DNA of 64,000 nucleotides from Siphonodentalium dalli (GCA_032622095.1 CP136061.1:235183815-235247814); one strand, 5' to 3'; shown: positions 23,256 through 34,968, counted from the first letter of the stretch. Notes: generated from the sequence alone by a model not told the origin. Numbers and translations are program-made.

Positions 23256-23689
23256 CAATCTTGATATAAAGGTCTGCGTTTTTGTATTAGTTATGCCTCC
23301 CAAATGCTAAATACGAACCTCAGACAAAGAATAACAAGAAAACCATAGTCAGAAATGGTAGCGCCACCAAGATTATAGTATTACATATAAATAGAAATTA
23401 TAAAAAATACATAAAATATTTTGATAACAATTGCGTTTAAACAAGTAATCCTTCAAATTATTACTAACAAAGCAAGTAAATGACTGTGGGGTCACTCAAC
23501 AGATTATAAAGACTTGGACTTAGTATACTGTAAATACTGGGACTGTATATTTTTAAATTTTAGTCTAAAATTTAAATGAAATAATTAAAAGATAAAATTT
23601 AGCAAGTAGTAAAAGTTAATTTTATCATTTAATTTTTTTTTTTGGTTAAATAAAGGAATAATTTAAATGTAAAATTTGGTTTTAAAAAA
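23256..23689. other. AT-rich sequence, nothing recognised
   Basis: Long AAATTTAAAAT-type stretches near 23560-23690. No exon or repeat boundary was seen. Confidence 0.4.
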
Positions 23690-23970
23690 AATGATTGACC
23701 GTGGCTCTTCCAATAATTGCGCGACTGACCTGGTCAATTGTTCTTAAGAAGTTGTTTTGAGAATTACTATGGAGGGACATAGTTATGGCTGTGGCTTCGC
23801 GAGTAATTGACTTGGTGACGTGATGTTAACAATCTGAACTCCAGTAAACCAAGGACGCTCCATACCAAATATAAGGTAAATAAATAATTCTTTATAAGTT
23901 GTTTTAATATTTACTATGGAGGGAAAGAATTGTGGTGCTGGCTTCGCAACTATTTGACCCCATTGTAACA
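23690..23970 (-). repeat. inverted copy of the GGGCCATAACTC/TACTATGGAGG repeat family
   Basis: On the minus strand, two units contain CTCCATAGTAA, TTCAGATTGTTAACATC and GCGAAGCCA/GCGAAGCCAGC words, equivalent to those at 10430-10640 and 11740-11900. Unit period is about 140 bp. Confidence 0.65.
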
Positions 23971-24308
23971 AATATAAATATTAGTCACTCAGGCAATAGA
24001 TGTATCTATTCTGTATATTAAGTTATTGGGTCTTACGTGTCTTGAGATGTCTAAATATGTTTTGATGGACAGATCGCGCAAGCGCAAGGGACCCCGCCAA
24101 TCTTATTTGTTGTGCTTCGAATTGTTGACTTATTAAATATGCACATATACTTAAGAAACAGTCGTGTGCGAAGCGCGCTCCCGTAGGTCGGTTTTTGGAT
24201 GCCAGTTAATGAAAATATCATTGAAATAATCGGTTTCCCCCCAATAAACATCCATATATTCAATATACATGTTTTTGGAGCAGAATTAGGTAGACCATAT
24301 TGAACGCC

Positions 24309-24733
24309 ATAATTCTGCTGTGGTTAAGTGGTCAATTACTTTGGACATTACTGTATGTAGATGGAGTTATCATTAGACCTCACATCCTTATATGGGATAC
24401 AGTAATGCCCAAAGTAATTGACCACTTAACCACAGCAGAATTATGAGTAATTTTTCAGGATTTAAAATCCGGAAAAATTACCCACAATCTGCTGTGCTTA
24501 AGTGGTCAATTACTTTGGACATTACTGTATGTGGATGGAGTTATCATTAGACCTCACATCCTTATATGGGCTACAGTAATGCCTAAAGTAATTGACCAAT
24601 TAACCACAGCAGAATTAAGGGTAATTTTTCAGGATTTAAAATCTTGAAAAATTACCCATAATTCTGCTGTGGTTAAGTGATCAATTACTTTGGACATTAC
24701 TGTATGTAGATGGAGTTAAACCTCACATCAGTT
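24309..24733. mobile_element. tandem array of hairpin MITEs (ATAATTCTGCTGTGGTTAAG)
   Basis: Unit 1 (24309-24444) runs from ATAATTCTGCTGTGGTTAAG to its complement CTTAACCACAGCAGAATTAT. The arms extend inward through TCAATTACTTTGGACATTAC and a matching GTAATGCCCAAAGTAATTGA. Unit 2 (24484-24617) is a near copy, and unit 3 (24659-24733) is truncated. The linkers at 24445-24483 and 24618-24658 are themselves palindromic (GTAATTTTTCAGGATTTAAA, then a mirror image). So the array alternates two kinds of palindrome. It is non-coding. Confidence 0.9.
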
Positions 24734-24889
24734 TGTTGGGGATTTGGACCTTGACTTGGGACCTTTTTTTTTTTAACGCAACAAATGCGAGTACACCTTA
24801 TACACAAATTTCTGATGTAGCCAGAGTTTTTATTGGATAATATTAGTTTGAAGCCTGCTTACATTTCAATATGTTGTCAGTTTTGTATT

Positions 24890-25810
24890 CTCTGCAGCAG
24901 CTAGAAATCGGCGCGTTGAAGCAAAAGTTATAAAAGAAAAATGTGTACGTAACGAGACTATAATACAAATGAAAAAATAAATTGAGGGAGGGGTGGGCAT
25001 TACAGGGAACTAAGGGTTGAACCGATATAAATCTGTAGAGCGATAACGACCAATGTTGACATATTATGCATCTCAACTCTACTGTTGCAACAAGGTTATA
25101 AAATAGGGGGGGGGTGTCAGAATTTTAGTCATCTCTATATAGTGCCAGAATAGTAATTTATGGACTTCTATAGTGGTACAATACAAGTTAGAATCAAATG
25201 ATAAAAAATATGTATGTAACACAACTATACCGATGAAAGTAAAAATAATAATTTAGGCCGGGATAAGATGTTGGTTTGGTTATATGGACTCGGAGAAAAA
25301 GGGGTTCGTACCGATGAACTGACATAAATTAGTGGAGCGATGTTGCCATGTAATGCATCGCGACTGTACTAAAGCAGCAATGATATAAAATTGGGGGGGC
25401 CCGGGGGGGGTCGGAAATTATCTCTATCTCTATAGATGGCACCAGAATTATATAGAAAGGAATAGCAATTGATATACGTATACGGTATACTATAGTAATA
25501 CCATAGACATATAAGTACAAGTATCACTCAATAAAATATTTCGTAACGTGACTATAGCGATGAAAAAAATAAAATAAATTGGACTGGGATTAGAGATTGG
25601 GTTGGTTATATGTGGATAATTGGATATGGAATTCATACCGATGAAATGATACAAATTAGTGGAGCGATAAAGACCAATGTTGACACTTAGTCAGGCTACG
25701 CGGGGGAAATAGGGGTTGATACGATAGACCGAAATAAATTTGTCGAGTGATAATGACCAATGTTGACGTATAAAGTAACGCGACTGTACTGTTGCACAAT
25801 TATCATGTAG
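24890..25810. repeat. diverged tandem repeat, period near 300 bp, three units
   Basis: Each unit has GTAACG(A/T)GACTATA or a close variant, an aaataaatt stretch, ACCGATATAAAT/ACCGATGAA, GAGCGATA...CCAATGTTGACA and CGACTGTACT. Some units end in a long G run (25107-25114; 25393-25408 as GGGGGGGCCCGGGGGGGG). Homology is loose, with many small indels. Confidence 0.6.
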
Positions 25811-25884
25811 AACCAGTCAAATATGGACTCTGGTGCCAATATGGAACAGCTCAGAAAACATTTGAAGGGCCCTAAAATTTATGG

Positions 25885-26245
25885 GATCTGCCATACAAAT
25901 CGATTTATGTTGATAAATCTCTTATTTTTCAAAATTTTAAGCTGAGACTTGGTGTGTTTGAGTGGGATACGTATATATTCCTAAAATGATAGGATACAGC
26001 ACATAATTATGTTTTAGGTGGAAGAAATGAATTTTTTTCGATGATAAAATTTAACAATAAGTTAAATTTTAATAACATGGGATTTGCAAATAAAATCGAT
26101 TTATGTTGACAAAACTGTCATTTTTCAAAATTTTGAGTTGAGAATTCGTGTGTCTGTGTGTAATACTTATATATTCTTAAAATGACAGAGTCCAGCGCGT
26201 AATTATCTTTTAGATGGAAGAAATTGAATTTGTTTTCGATAACCA
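25885..26245. repeat. tandem duplication of about 190 bp
   Basis: Two units share ATCGATTTATGTTGA, TTTTTCAAAATTTT, CTTATATATTCTTAAAATGA-like words, GCGTAATTA and TTTTAG(G/A)TGGAAGAAA in order (first near 25897-26035, second near 26092-26240). Confidence 0.75.
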
Positions 26246-26539
26246 TCTACGGCCGTACTACGGCCGGGTTTATCGAGTACGCTATTTTATAAACAAACTT
26301 TTGTCAATAGCCGTTTTGGTCAAACTAAACCTTTTTCGACCGGGAAAGCAGATCCGAATAGTAGCTAAGATGTATTTAGATAGAATTATCAAAAGAATTT
26401 GACCGATTAGGGTGCATTTTAAAAGAATCGAGTGGAGAAATCTTGGTGACATTTTCATAAAACACGCCGATAATTCCAAAGATAAAAGATGGCGGTTACT
26501 ACAAAAAAAACAGACATGCGCACTCCAATTAAAATTACC

Positions 26540-27055
26540 CATAATTCAGTTCACTACACCAGGGGCTCCCAACAGGTTATACAATATTTTCAGGCTATCA
26601 GATTATTTATATTTTCGACTTTAAGTTTACAATTTGAGCCTGTCCTCACTCTATCGATACGATTTATCATAAACATATTATACACCAGTGGCGTTAACTT
26701 TACAACTTCGGCATCTACGTGATTATATCGGTACGATTCAGTAAGGTACAAACAATCTCCATAAAATACCCACAATTCAGTTCACTACATGCAGGGGCTC
26801 CCAATAGGTTATTCCCATTTATTATGGGCTCCCAATAGGTTATACAATATTTTCAGGCTATCAGATTATTTATATTTTCAACAAGATATTATTACACCGG
26901 TGACTTTAAGTTTACAATTTGAGCCTGTCCTGACTCTATCGATAGGATTTATCATATTTTCATAAACGTATTATACACCGCTGGCGTTAACTTTACAATT
27001 TCGGCATCTACGTGATTATATCGGTACGATTGAGTAAGGTACAAACAATCTCCAA
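26540..27055. repeat. direct duplication of about 250 bp covering the end of a coding exon
   Basis: 26550-26762 and 26810-27055 share CAGGCTATCAGATTATTTAT, AAGTTTACAATTTGAGCCTG, GGCGTTAACTTTACAA, CTACGTGATTATATCGGTAC and AGGTACAAACAATCTCC. A short GGGGCTCCCAA(T/C)AGGTTA word occurs three times (26564, 26793, 26825). On the minus strand, the 26952-27152 coding end is copied as GDCLYLTESYRYNHVDAE at 26590-26775. Confidence 0.85.
26590..26775 (-). pseudogene. duplicated exon end, copy lacking the membrane segment
   Basis: Carries GDCLYLTESYRYNHVDAEVV and KLTPLVYNMF, almost the same as the end of the exon at 26952-27193. The transmembrane part and splice acceptor are missing, and the stop has been lost so the frame runs on. 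It is a by-product of the 250-bp duplication, unless used as an alternative exon. Confidence 0.55.
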
Positions 27056-27193
27056 GAATACATTCGCCCTGTACTCCATGCGATATAAAAAAAACAAATG
27101 CTAGTAACACCACACTAGGTGGCGTAATAATGGTTAATACTATGGCACCCACGACGATAGCTGCAGTAGTCGCTCCGGCAACAGCAGCTGTCC
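26952..27193 (-). CDS. candidate transmembrane terminal exon, possibly of the WSC receptor
   Basis: The minus-strand acceptor TTTTTGCGCAATTACAG puts the first exon base at 27193. The reading frame enters with two bases completing a codon (phase 1) and runs 79 residues to a stop at 26952. It begins with TAAVAGATTAAIVVGAIVLT and continues through IITPPSVVLLAFVFFISHG, which together read as one long or two short membrane segments. A short tail with GDCLYLTQSYRYNHVDAE follows. The entry phase is the same as the exit phase of the WSC exon 41134-41313, so a join would put the membrane segment directly after the WSC domain. The tail has a second copy at 26590-26775 with conservative substitutions (Q/E, I/V). 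No family is recognised for the tail. The gene link is inferred from phase and strand only. Confidence 0.45.
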
Positions 27194-29529
27194 CTGTAAT
27201 TGCGCAAAAATAAATTTACGATCAAAGCATGTAAAATTGTATCTAACAGTAAGTGACATATATACCGCACATACAATGCGTATACATGACAATGATGACA
27301 TTGTTCATATGAGATAGGTCATTATTAGAATACCGACGTGAACGAAACTAGCAGAATATATTGACCCTTTCTGTATTGAATTGGAATGGTCTATCCTCCA
27401 TATGGGGGTGATCGTGTAATATAAGCAGACGACAGGTATCCGAAAAGATAACGCAATATTAATTGGTTGGCAATTCTCGAAAATCTCAATTTCCCTGGCA
27501 TCACATTTCCAAAAACACTTAAACGCACATGTCATGTTTGAATCTCTTCGCTCAACTGTGTCTACGTTATTTTGATGGAGGGATAGTATACATGTCGATA
27601 ATAGACCAAATACCAATATATGGGCATTATATACTCTGAAAGATATTTTGCAGCTGTTTTCAAAAAATCGCGCATATGTATATATATATCATTAGACAAC
27701 AAATTCATATGTATACATACCGGTATCCCTGTCGATAATATATATGGAGAAAGATATATGATTTCGTGTATTCATACATGAAGGACCTACCGAGATACGT
27801 ACTCTTTATTTCTACCATATAATTTATATAATAACAATGAACACTCTTTATTGTTTTATCTGTGCGACATATACAGCACACTACATAATATTTCAAAACG
27901 GTCAATAAAAACATGTGTCTTGTCCCTGGACAATTACAACCCGACATCGTCATTTTCGACGTCAATTGTAACAGTAAATGTCGTCACTGAATTAATAGAC
28001 ATGTTTACATAAATCACAAGTTTGTTCAATTAATTGAAGAAATATCGATCTAAATTTTGTATATTATAAGCTATAATATTCGATGCGTGCAATAAACAAA
28101 GAACAAGACAGTTTTTGTGAACACGTTAACAGTCCAGTCAAAATACCCAAAATATCACCTAACCAAGAACAATTAGAACAGAATTGACTTATAACTTTTT
28201 CATTAGAAAAACATATTGGCAACAACATACTAAAAATTTGAAATTGACGACACGAAACTAAATTTATTTTGTTCCGAGTATTCCTGAAGGTCATCGAATT
28301 GAGAAAGAAATGTTGGCGTGTTTGGAGGTAGGGCAAGTTGACCCGAAAATTTGGCGGCATGTAATAAATGAAACCATCCATATTGTATATCATTTTAAAC
28401 AGGAATGACGCCCGTATAAAATAAGCGCTAGTTCAAATATCTGGTCAAAAGGTCATTGAATTTATTGAAAATGAACTGAATCAATCAAGATCAGTATATG
28501 GGATCTTAATCATCTTACATGACATAAATTCTTATTGTATCCATTTGAAAGATGTTATAGCATCTTTCTCAACTCGCGATATATGCTAGTGCAGTTCGTG
28601 TTTATATAAACTTGGACCGGTCATTGAATTTGTTATAAAATGGCCACCAAAATGTAACCGCGAAAATACTAAAATGTTGAACTCTCCACAAATAACCATT
28701 AGATTGTTGACCTGTCCTACGCACAGAATTAAGTAATCAACAAGTTTAAACGTACCAACAATTAAATGTGCATTTGAGATTCGAAATGTTCAGTTATAAC
28801 AACATACACAATCTAATTTAAGTGCGCTATGGGCTTTGGTCTAATGATACAAATATGACATATCAATTCAACACATGCTCGCGTAAATAGGATCATAATC
28901 GACCTATAATATGCACATAGGTTCATATTTGATTATTTGGGCTTTGGGTACTGATATATTGATATATATATAATGTGGGGTTATGAAGACACAGTCTTGT
29001 TGGAGATAAGATTTAATCGTCATAGTAAATAAAGTGATGTGCGATTGGTGATCGGAAATATTGAGATGTCCACGGTTGATAAATAAAAACCCAGCTCTAA
29101 GCTGCCTGTATTGGATGGACTCTGCCTCGAATCGGAATCGGGTCGTAGAAAATCGGAAAGAGAATAGAATGGAAGTGGAAAGTCGAATGAATCTAGAATA
29201 GTGATATATTCGTTTTATATAGGCCGGTACTTCGTATAGGATAGTTGTGCTATTACTCAGCTAATGAGTTTAACATGTGGTCCGCATAATTTATGTTAAT
29301 TAGTTCTGGTCTTCATTTGACCGATGTGCTCCATGGGACGAAGCTGCATAAATCGGTACTAATATTTTCCTTACATTCCTATCACCAGTAAACGCTATAT
29401 ATAATCATAATGGTATAGTAACATACATGGATTTGGGGTTCATATAATATGCTTATATATGTATAGGTGATGCTGAATTAGTATATATAATAGATTGGTA
29501 AATAATATTTTGGTAGTACTGGATTATCC
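27194..29529. other. probable intron; one ATAAGC-family relic
   Basis: AT-rich. Minus frames at 27305-27616 and 28064-28393 have no clear domain or paired splice sites. Near 28865-28945 the words GCTCGCGTAAATAGG, TCGACCTATAATATGCACAT and AGGTTCATATTTGAT match the ATAAGC-family modules of 4.2-8.4 kb. Confidence 0.45.
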
Positions 29530-29769
29530 CACAATAAAGCCTGACAGGCATTTCACTCTAACCACCGCAGTGAAACCCGGTGTAAATGCTTAACTACTAA
29601 TAGCCTGCCAGACCTCTCATGTTTTCAATCGACGTGGTAGACCAGACACTTAACAGACATTCTAGTATATCATATGCAATCTTAACTAATTTCTGCACCG
29701 TCTGTATAACGGGTCTACACAGCGCCTACATAGTTGATTGTCAAGTGGAGCGAAATGAACATTCCCCAT
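29530..29769 (+). repeat. 240-bp direct repeat, copy 1
   Basis: Starts CACAATAAAGCCTGACAGGC and ends GGAGCGAAATGAACATTC. It is almost identical to 31357-31598 in the same orientation, with few substitutions. Confidence 0.9.
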
Positions 29770-29856
29770 GAAGGCAAACGTATATTTGTGTTTTATGTGT
29801 ATATTTTATATAATCAAAATAAATATAGAAATCGTAATATGGTTGGTCTGTCTTAA

Positions 29857-30164
29857 ATTGATACTAATGAAATATATCTTATTGCATTACTGTAGTTTTA
29901 TACAGACCAACAATACTCGAGATATGATGCGCGATCACGACAGGGCATGAGTTAATCTGCTAGAACAGGTTCCCACACAGGGCCAGGCCACGTGGTGTTA
30001 TTTAAGGTCGACGCCGCTTATCATGGCACCTCTCAGATTCCAGAGCAGACTGTGTTACAGTAAGTCCGAGTCGTATACGTGCGGAATCCTTTATTCAGAT
30101 TACTTCTCAGAGATAGGCTGTTCAGACAAAGCTTTTGTTAATACTGTCAGTGCCGTAGACTTGT
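29857..30164 (+). repeat. 300-bp inverted repeat, left arm
   Basis: Runs from TGATACTAATGAAATATATC to GCCGTAGACTTGT. It is nearly identical to the complement of 31890-32182, apart from a gap of about 15 bp near 30120-30140 and scattered substitutions. Inside, at 30004-30070, the arm has TATTTAAGG, then 30023 ATGGCACCTCTCAGATTCCA, then a perfect GTAAGT donor-like word near 30060. It looks like a promoter plus short first exon pointing inward. Confidence 0.85.
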
Positions 30165-30879
30165 CCGTCCATCCACTCCACCTCCGCGGTACGATGTACA
30201 TATGTACATATGTTTGGTTTTATAGTTAATAGATATTATAGCTGTATTTTGTATGAAGAATCACAAACACCAACTTAAAAACATATGACCTCTAGCTCGT
30301 GTCCAGACGTGATCTTGTGCTCATAGTCTCCTAAACGTAAACTGTCAAAATATTATAAATTTATGTTGTACTCTGTTTCAGCTTAGTATTATATGTACAT
30401 GCTTATTAATGACCATATATCTATAGTTGCACACATTGGGAATTGAGAAATTGGGAATGTTCACTTTGCGATAATTTATCTTTATTCAGCTCGGTTTACG
30501 ACTAGTTTAAATTAAATTTACTGGCTTACCTTTTTGCTCAGCTGATAACTTCTCACGTTTAATTGTAAGTCTAGTCAGCTTCTCCTTATGTCGGTCGTGG
30601 AATCTTGCGGTCATGCTATCACCATTCGTGCAGGTTATCACCATCGCATATGCGTTCTCAACTTATTTCTGGTGGTTATCACCTGTGCCCAATTACAGTC
30701 TTCCAAAACGCTCTGACAGACCGAGCACCATGGGTTAATTCGGTCACAGTTGTTAGCCATATACTTGTGGACGTCTATGCTTTGTGAGACCCGCGCCCGC
30801 CACCTGTGCATTTGGGCGATAGCCTTGTTATGGACGCACTGACTCACATACTCCTCATCGAGCACGTATCTTCCTTGAC

Positions 30880-31300
30880 TCCGTTGTACCTACCAGTTCA
30901 ATCATACTGGTACACGTGAACGCTTTTGATGCCTTTATCAGAGAATACGTTGTACCTACAAGAGTCACCGATTCCTAGTACACGTGAACTGTTCTCCGGG
31001 AGACATCTGCAGGTAGCTCGATACTGCCATTTGTGTGGTTCAGTGCTCCTAAGGTGTGTAACCATTTGAATACGATAGCACAGCTGCATATCACGCGTGA
31101 AAGCCTTCTCATCCAAGGTCTGGCCGGTAACCATATGGTAATGATACAAGACCGTCTGTCCTTGACATCTCTACCATTCGCGTATGTGCGAAAGCCCCTT
31201 GGACCATCCCATGTCTGGCCGGTAACCATATGGTAATGGTACAAGACTGTCTGTCCTTGACATCTCTACCATTCGCGTATGCGCGAAAGCTCCTTGGATC
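30880..31300. repeat. two short tandem duplications inside the inverted-repeat structure
   Basis: A roughly 67-bp unit with CGTTGTACCTAC...GTACACGTGAAC occurs at 30882 and 30948. A roughly 94-bp unit with TCTGGCCGGTAACCATATGG, TGTCCTTGACATCTCTACCA and TTCGCGTATG occurs at 31119-31212 and 31213-31300, with its first word preceded by a related segment near 31095. GC content is higher than around it. Confidence 0.85.
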
Positions 31301-31356
31301 TACTCGATATGCATGATTGTCTGGTTCCACGTTTGGCTTTGGATACTGATATATCC

Positions 31357-31598
31357 TCCCCAATAAAGCCTGACAGGCATTTCACTATAACCACCGCGGT
31401 GAACCCCGGTGTAAATGCTTAACTACTAATAGCCTGCCAGGCCTCTCATGTTTTCAATCGCGGTGGTAGACCAGACACTCAACAGACATTCTAGTATATC
31501 ATATGCAATCTTAACTAATTTCTGCATCATCTGTACAACGGGTTTACACAGCGCCTACATAGTTGATTGTCAAGTGGAGCGAAATGAACATTCACCAT
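31357..31598 (+). repeat. 240-bp direct repeat, copy 2
   Basis: Same content and orientation as 29530-29769, so the two copies are about 1.83 kb apart, one on each side of the left inverted arm. Confidence 0.9.
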
Positions 31599-31889
31599 TC
31601 TACAGGTGAGGAAACGATACATCACCATCCGACTCGTCGGAAACACGGAAGCGACATCGTCGTTCGCAAGTTATGTATCCTTCGGTTTGGAATTTGCATT
31701 AAATAACAACATACTATTGTCTTTTGTCATTTTTTCTGGCACAATGCCATTAGTTCCAATCGTGACACCAATTCGTCACGGGTTCAAGCTCGTGTAGGGG
31801 AACGACGACTGATCGTGCGTCCCGAAGTTGAAACTGGGCTAGGCATAGCCTTTTATGTTCTCTACTTCTTCCTGGGAGCCATATTTCAC

Positions 31890-32182
31890 ACAAGTCTACG
31901 GCACTGACGGTATTCAAAAAAGCCTATCTCTGAGAAGTAATCTGAATAAATGATTCCGCACGTATACGACTCGGACTTACTGTACACAGTCTGCTCTGGA
32001 ATCTGAGAGGTGCCATGATAAGCGGCGTCGACCTTAAATAACACCACGTGGCCTGGCCCTGTGTGGGAACCTGTTCTAGCAGATTAACTCATGCCCTGTC
32101 GTGATCGCGCATCATATCTCGAGTATTGTCGGTCTGTATAAAACTACAGTAATGCAATAAGATATATTTCATTACTATCAAA
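31890..32182 (-). repeat. 300-bp inverted repeat, right arm
   Basis: Complement of 29857-30164. It carries the mirror image of the ATGGCACCTCTCAG start and GTAAGT-like word, here reading leftward, so the two arms point towards each other. Confidence 0.85.
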
Positions 32183-33958
32183 TAATGGAACTAGAACACT
32201 TTCATTTTCAGTTCATTATGGACTCAAAATGAGGCGATACAACGCCGATTCTGAAACAAAAACAAATCCTATTATAAGCCCATAAAGTTCCGATGATTTT
32301 ATGGAGAACAAGCTTATCGATTAGACGTATTGATACACAACACAACATATGTTGTTGGAAGAGCAGCGATGAACAGATACTACGAAACATGGTATGGCTT
32401 GATTATTAGCAATGGTATGCATAAGGACTAAAGGCATGCATAAGAATTATATCACAACAAAATTATTGTAAATGCTAACCTATGGGTCAACCTTGTCCAC
32501 ATTCGTTGATTGAAGTCTGATAGGCATTGACACGGAATGCTGAATTGCCCAGCGACTTCAATCCAATTAAAATATTTTAGAGTTTATGTTCAATTTGTTT
32601 TATGTTTTACAAACTCGTTTGTAACTGCATCGAACAAACATCTGCATGATCAGGTGTCTTGTCTGAAATCCATACGTAAGAAGCATATCCTTCAAAATCC
32701 AACTCTACATTTCTGCAGATGTCCGCCAACACTCAATACTTACTAGTGAACAATCAATGTTTATGATGCACTCGACACTAAATGCGTGCATTTCCCCCAA
32801 TAAGGTATATGTTATACATGTACATGTATGTATATTAACTGTTCCAAGAGAATATAGTCAACTATGATAATCACATCGACATCGTCAACAAAATGTGCCA
32901 TCTTTAATTATTATTATAAATTGTGGTCGGTTATATGGGATCAATATCTGATTATGATGCTTTCGTGGAGAATATCTGAACTACTCAAATTAAGAACTAT
33001 AAGCATCGGGTCAGTTCCGGACATGATATATCGAGATACTCCATCTTTTGTAACTATACATGTGTGTGAGGGAGAGGGTGTGTGTGTGTGTGTGAACAGA
33101 CATGCCGATGCAAAACCTCTACGTGCTGGAGTACTCAAACAATGGAGTTCCCAATAACCATATCATCACTGAAAGAGGATCTGGATGATGTTTATGTATT
33201 GATACACTAATTATCAGCCTTAAACATATTTGAATAGTGTAAGTTAGTTCTGAATAAATCTGGTCAGTTGTTTGTCTAGCGAGGATGTGCTGACAAAATT
33301 TGTAATCACTAGCATTTTCTGAACTTGACAACATGGTTCTCAGGATGATATCAGAATCAAGGATAGCCGGTGTATTTTTTTAATTTGAGTGTTTGAGCAA
33401 TTTTGCCTTCGAACTGACCTAACATGACAAGATTACATAGGGTGCCAGTCTAATCGGACTGTAGCAGCTAATCTCCGTGAATTGTTTCCATTAAATTTGT
33501 GAGTACACTATCATACATGTAAATAATGCCATGGGCCCAAGATTCCTGTCAAAGCTTTGACAAACCAGCATGTCAGCAGAAGCAGATCTCGGACTTCATG
33601 TAGAAAATAATCACCGAATATAGGTGGCCGTTACTTTTAAGAAATGTCATTTATGTGGGCAGCCACATAGCCCGATGAAGAACCCGCGCAATGCACTGGA
33701 TGTAAGCTCCAATTCTATTTTTATCAGTTTATTCCTTAACAGTCATTTCATATATGTTCGATTGCTTGTGCATAAGACGCATGCTAGAATATAAACATAT
33801 ATCATCAACATACTTGTGTGTATAAAATAACCTGATGGCTTCGCGATGCTGGTGTACCTTTGCATATCATATGATACACCCACGTCAAGAATGGTTTTTG
33901 TTGCATGGCAAATCAACCGTAGACCATGTCCTGTGTGAGTGAATAGCTGGTTCATATC
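32183..33958. other. no gene recognised; short (GT)n tract
   Basis: Mixed AT-rich DNA. A GTGTGTGT tract of about 26 bp lies within 33061-33095. Open frames show no domain. Confidence 0.45.
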
Positions 33959-34145
33959 TCAGACTGGGTGATTAGGTTTGCTTGATGTTGAATTATCAGC
34001 ATCGTTATTGTTGCCGCACCAATCAATGAATACCCCGACGAACGCGTAGCTAGCCGTCACAAAAAGGGTGGCTGTATAAATAAAAGTAACGCTATGCCAA
34101 ATTGTGTTGCCCACAACTAGATCTTGGTCATGGGTGAATCTAGTA
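33959..34145 (-). CDS. candidate terminal exon with one transmembrane segment
   Basis: The minus-strand acceptor TTGCTTCTCTTCAG gives first base 34145. The frame enters one base into a codon end (phase 2) and runs 61 residues to a stop at 33959. The peptide has a soluble start (RFTHDQDLVVGNT), a membrane segment VTFIYTATLFVTASYAFVGV, then FIDWCGNNNDADN and a short polar tail. The composition and clean hydrophobic segment look protein-like. I recognise no family, and the upstream exon was not found. The entry phase equals that of the 20214-20880 tail exon, so an alternative 3' end of one gene is conceivable but unproven. It could also be a chance frame. Confidence 0.3.
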
Positions 34146-34518
34146 CTGAAGAGAAGCAATGATGGCGATTTATATATCGTCTACCTAATATACTTAATCT
34201 GCGTCAGCACAAAGCATGCTTAATAACTGCACGAGTAAATTGGGAAGTTATTCCCTAAATTTTTGTTGAATAATCATATTTTCCACGGATGGGCATTATA
34301 CCCTTCACAATATATAAACTGTTATACTATTTGCAATACATCTGGCTGCTGAGTTTCTCTTAGTCAGACTCGTAAATATTTGGCCAGTACTGTGTATACA
34401 ACATGCGTAACACCCATAACTTGTTTAATACTGTGACGGAGAAGACATAATTATTTTGTCACCCGAGCTCCAACTAAAACGTGTTCCTCTTCGTTTTCTA
34501 TGGATTTGTCTGCCTCAG

Positions 34519-34605
34519 ACTTCATTGAATGTGTCCATTGACTTCACTGTACGTGTAGCTGTAGATATGGGTGTACTGTATGCTGGCACACATGTTGTAC
34601 AAAAA
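34519..34605 (+). CDS. possible small internal exon
   Basis: An 87-bp open segment sits between an acceptor-like TTTGTCTGCCTCAG and a strong donor-like GTGAGTACT. Both junctions are phase 0 in the frame reading SLNVSIDFTVRVAVDMGVLY then AGTHVVQK. Nothing in the peptide points to a family and no partner exon was found, so this is a weak call on splice signals alone. Confidence 0.2.
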
Positions 34606-34920
34606 GTGAGTACTGTATTCGCTCTTCTATTTGTAAATATTCTCAGTTATTTAGTCAATATAAATTACGTCCTTAAAATCACTTCTAAAAAGAACTCTTT
34701 GTAAAACAAGATTTTAATTTTTTGTTTAATTTCTGAATTGTCTCCGTTGTTCAGTCAATATAATCATCGTGTTGTGCCCGGGGTTAGTTTAATATTAATG
34801 TTTATATAACGTAATGGTGGGCTCGATGGGCGTATATGGTGTGCAATTAAGTATTTATAGATGGTAAATGTATCCGTTCTATTCTATGGCGATCAGGTGA
34901 TACAATGAGGGTTCGTGATT

Positions 34921-34968
34921 TCTTTATCTTTGTGGTAATCGATATCTTTATCTTTGTGGTAATCGATA
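34921..34968. repeat. 24-bp unit repeated twice
   Basis: TCTTTATCTTTGTGGTAATC plus GATA is repeated perfectly in tandem, a recent short duplication. Confidence 0.95.

Noticed and set aside
28064-28393. 109-codon minus-strand frame with several cysteines
   Set aside because: No recognisable domain and no splice signals of consistent phase.
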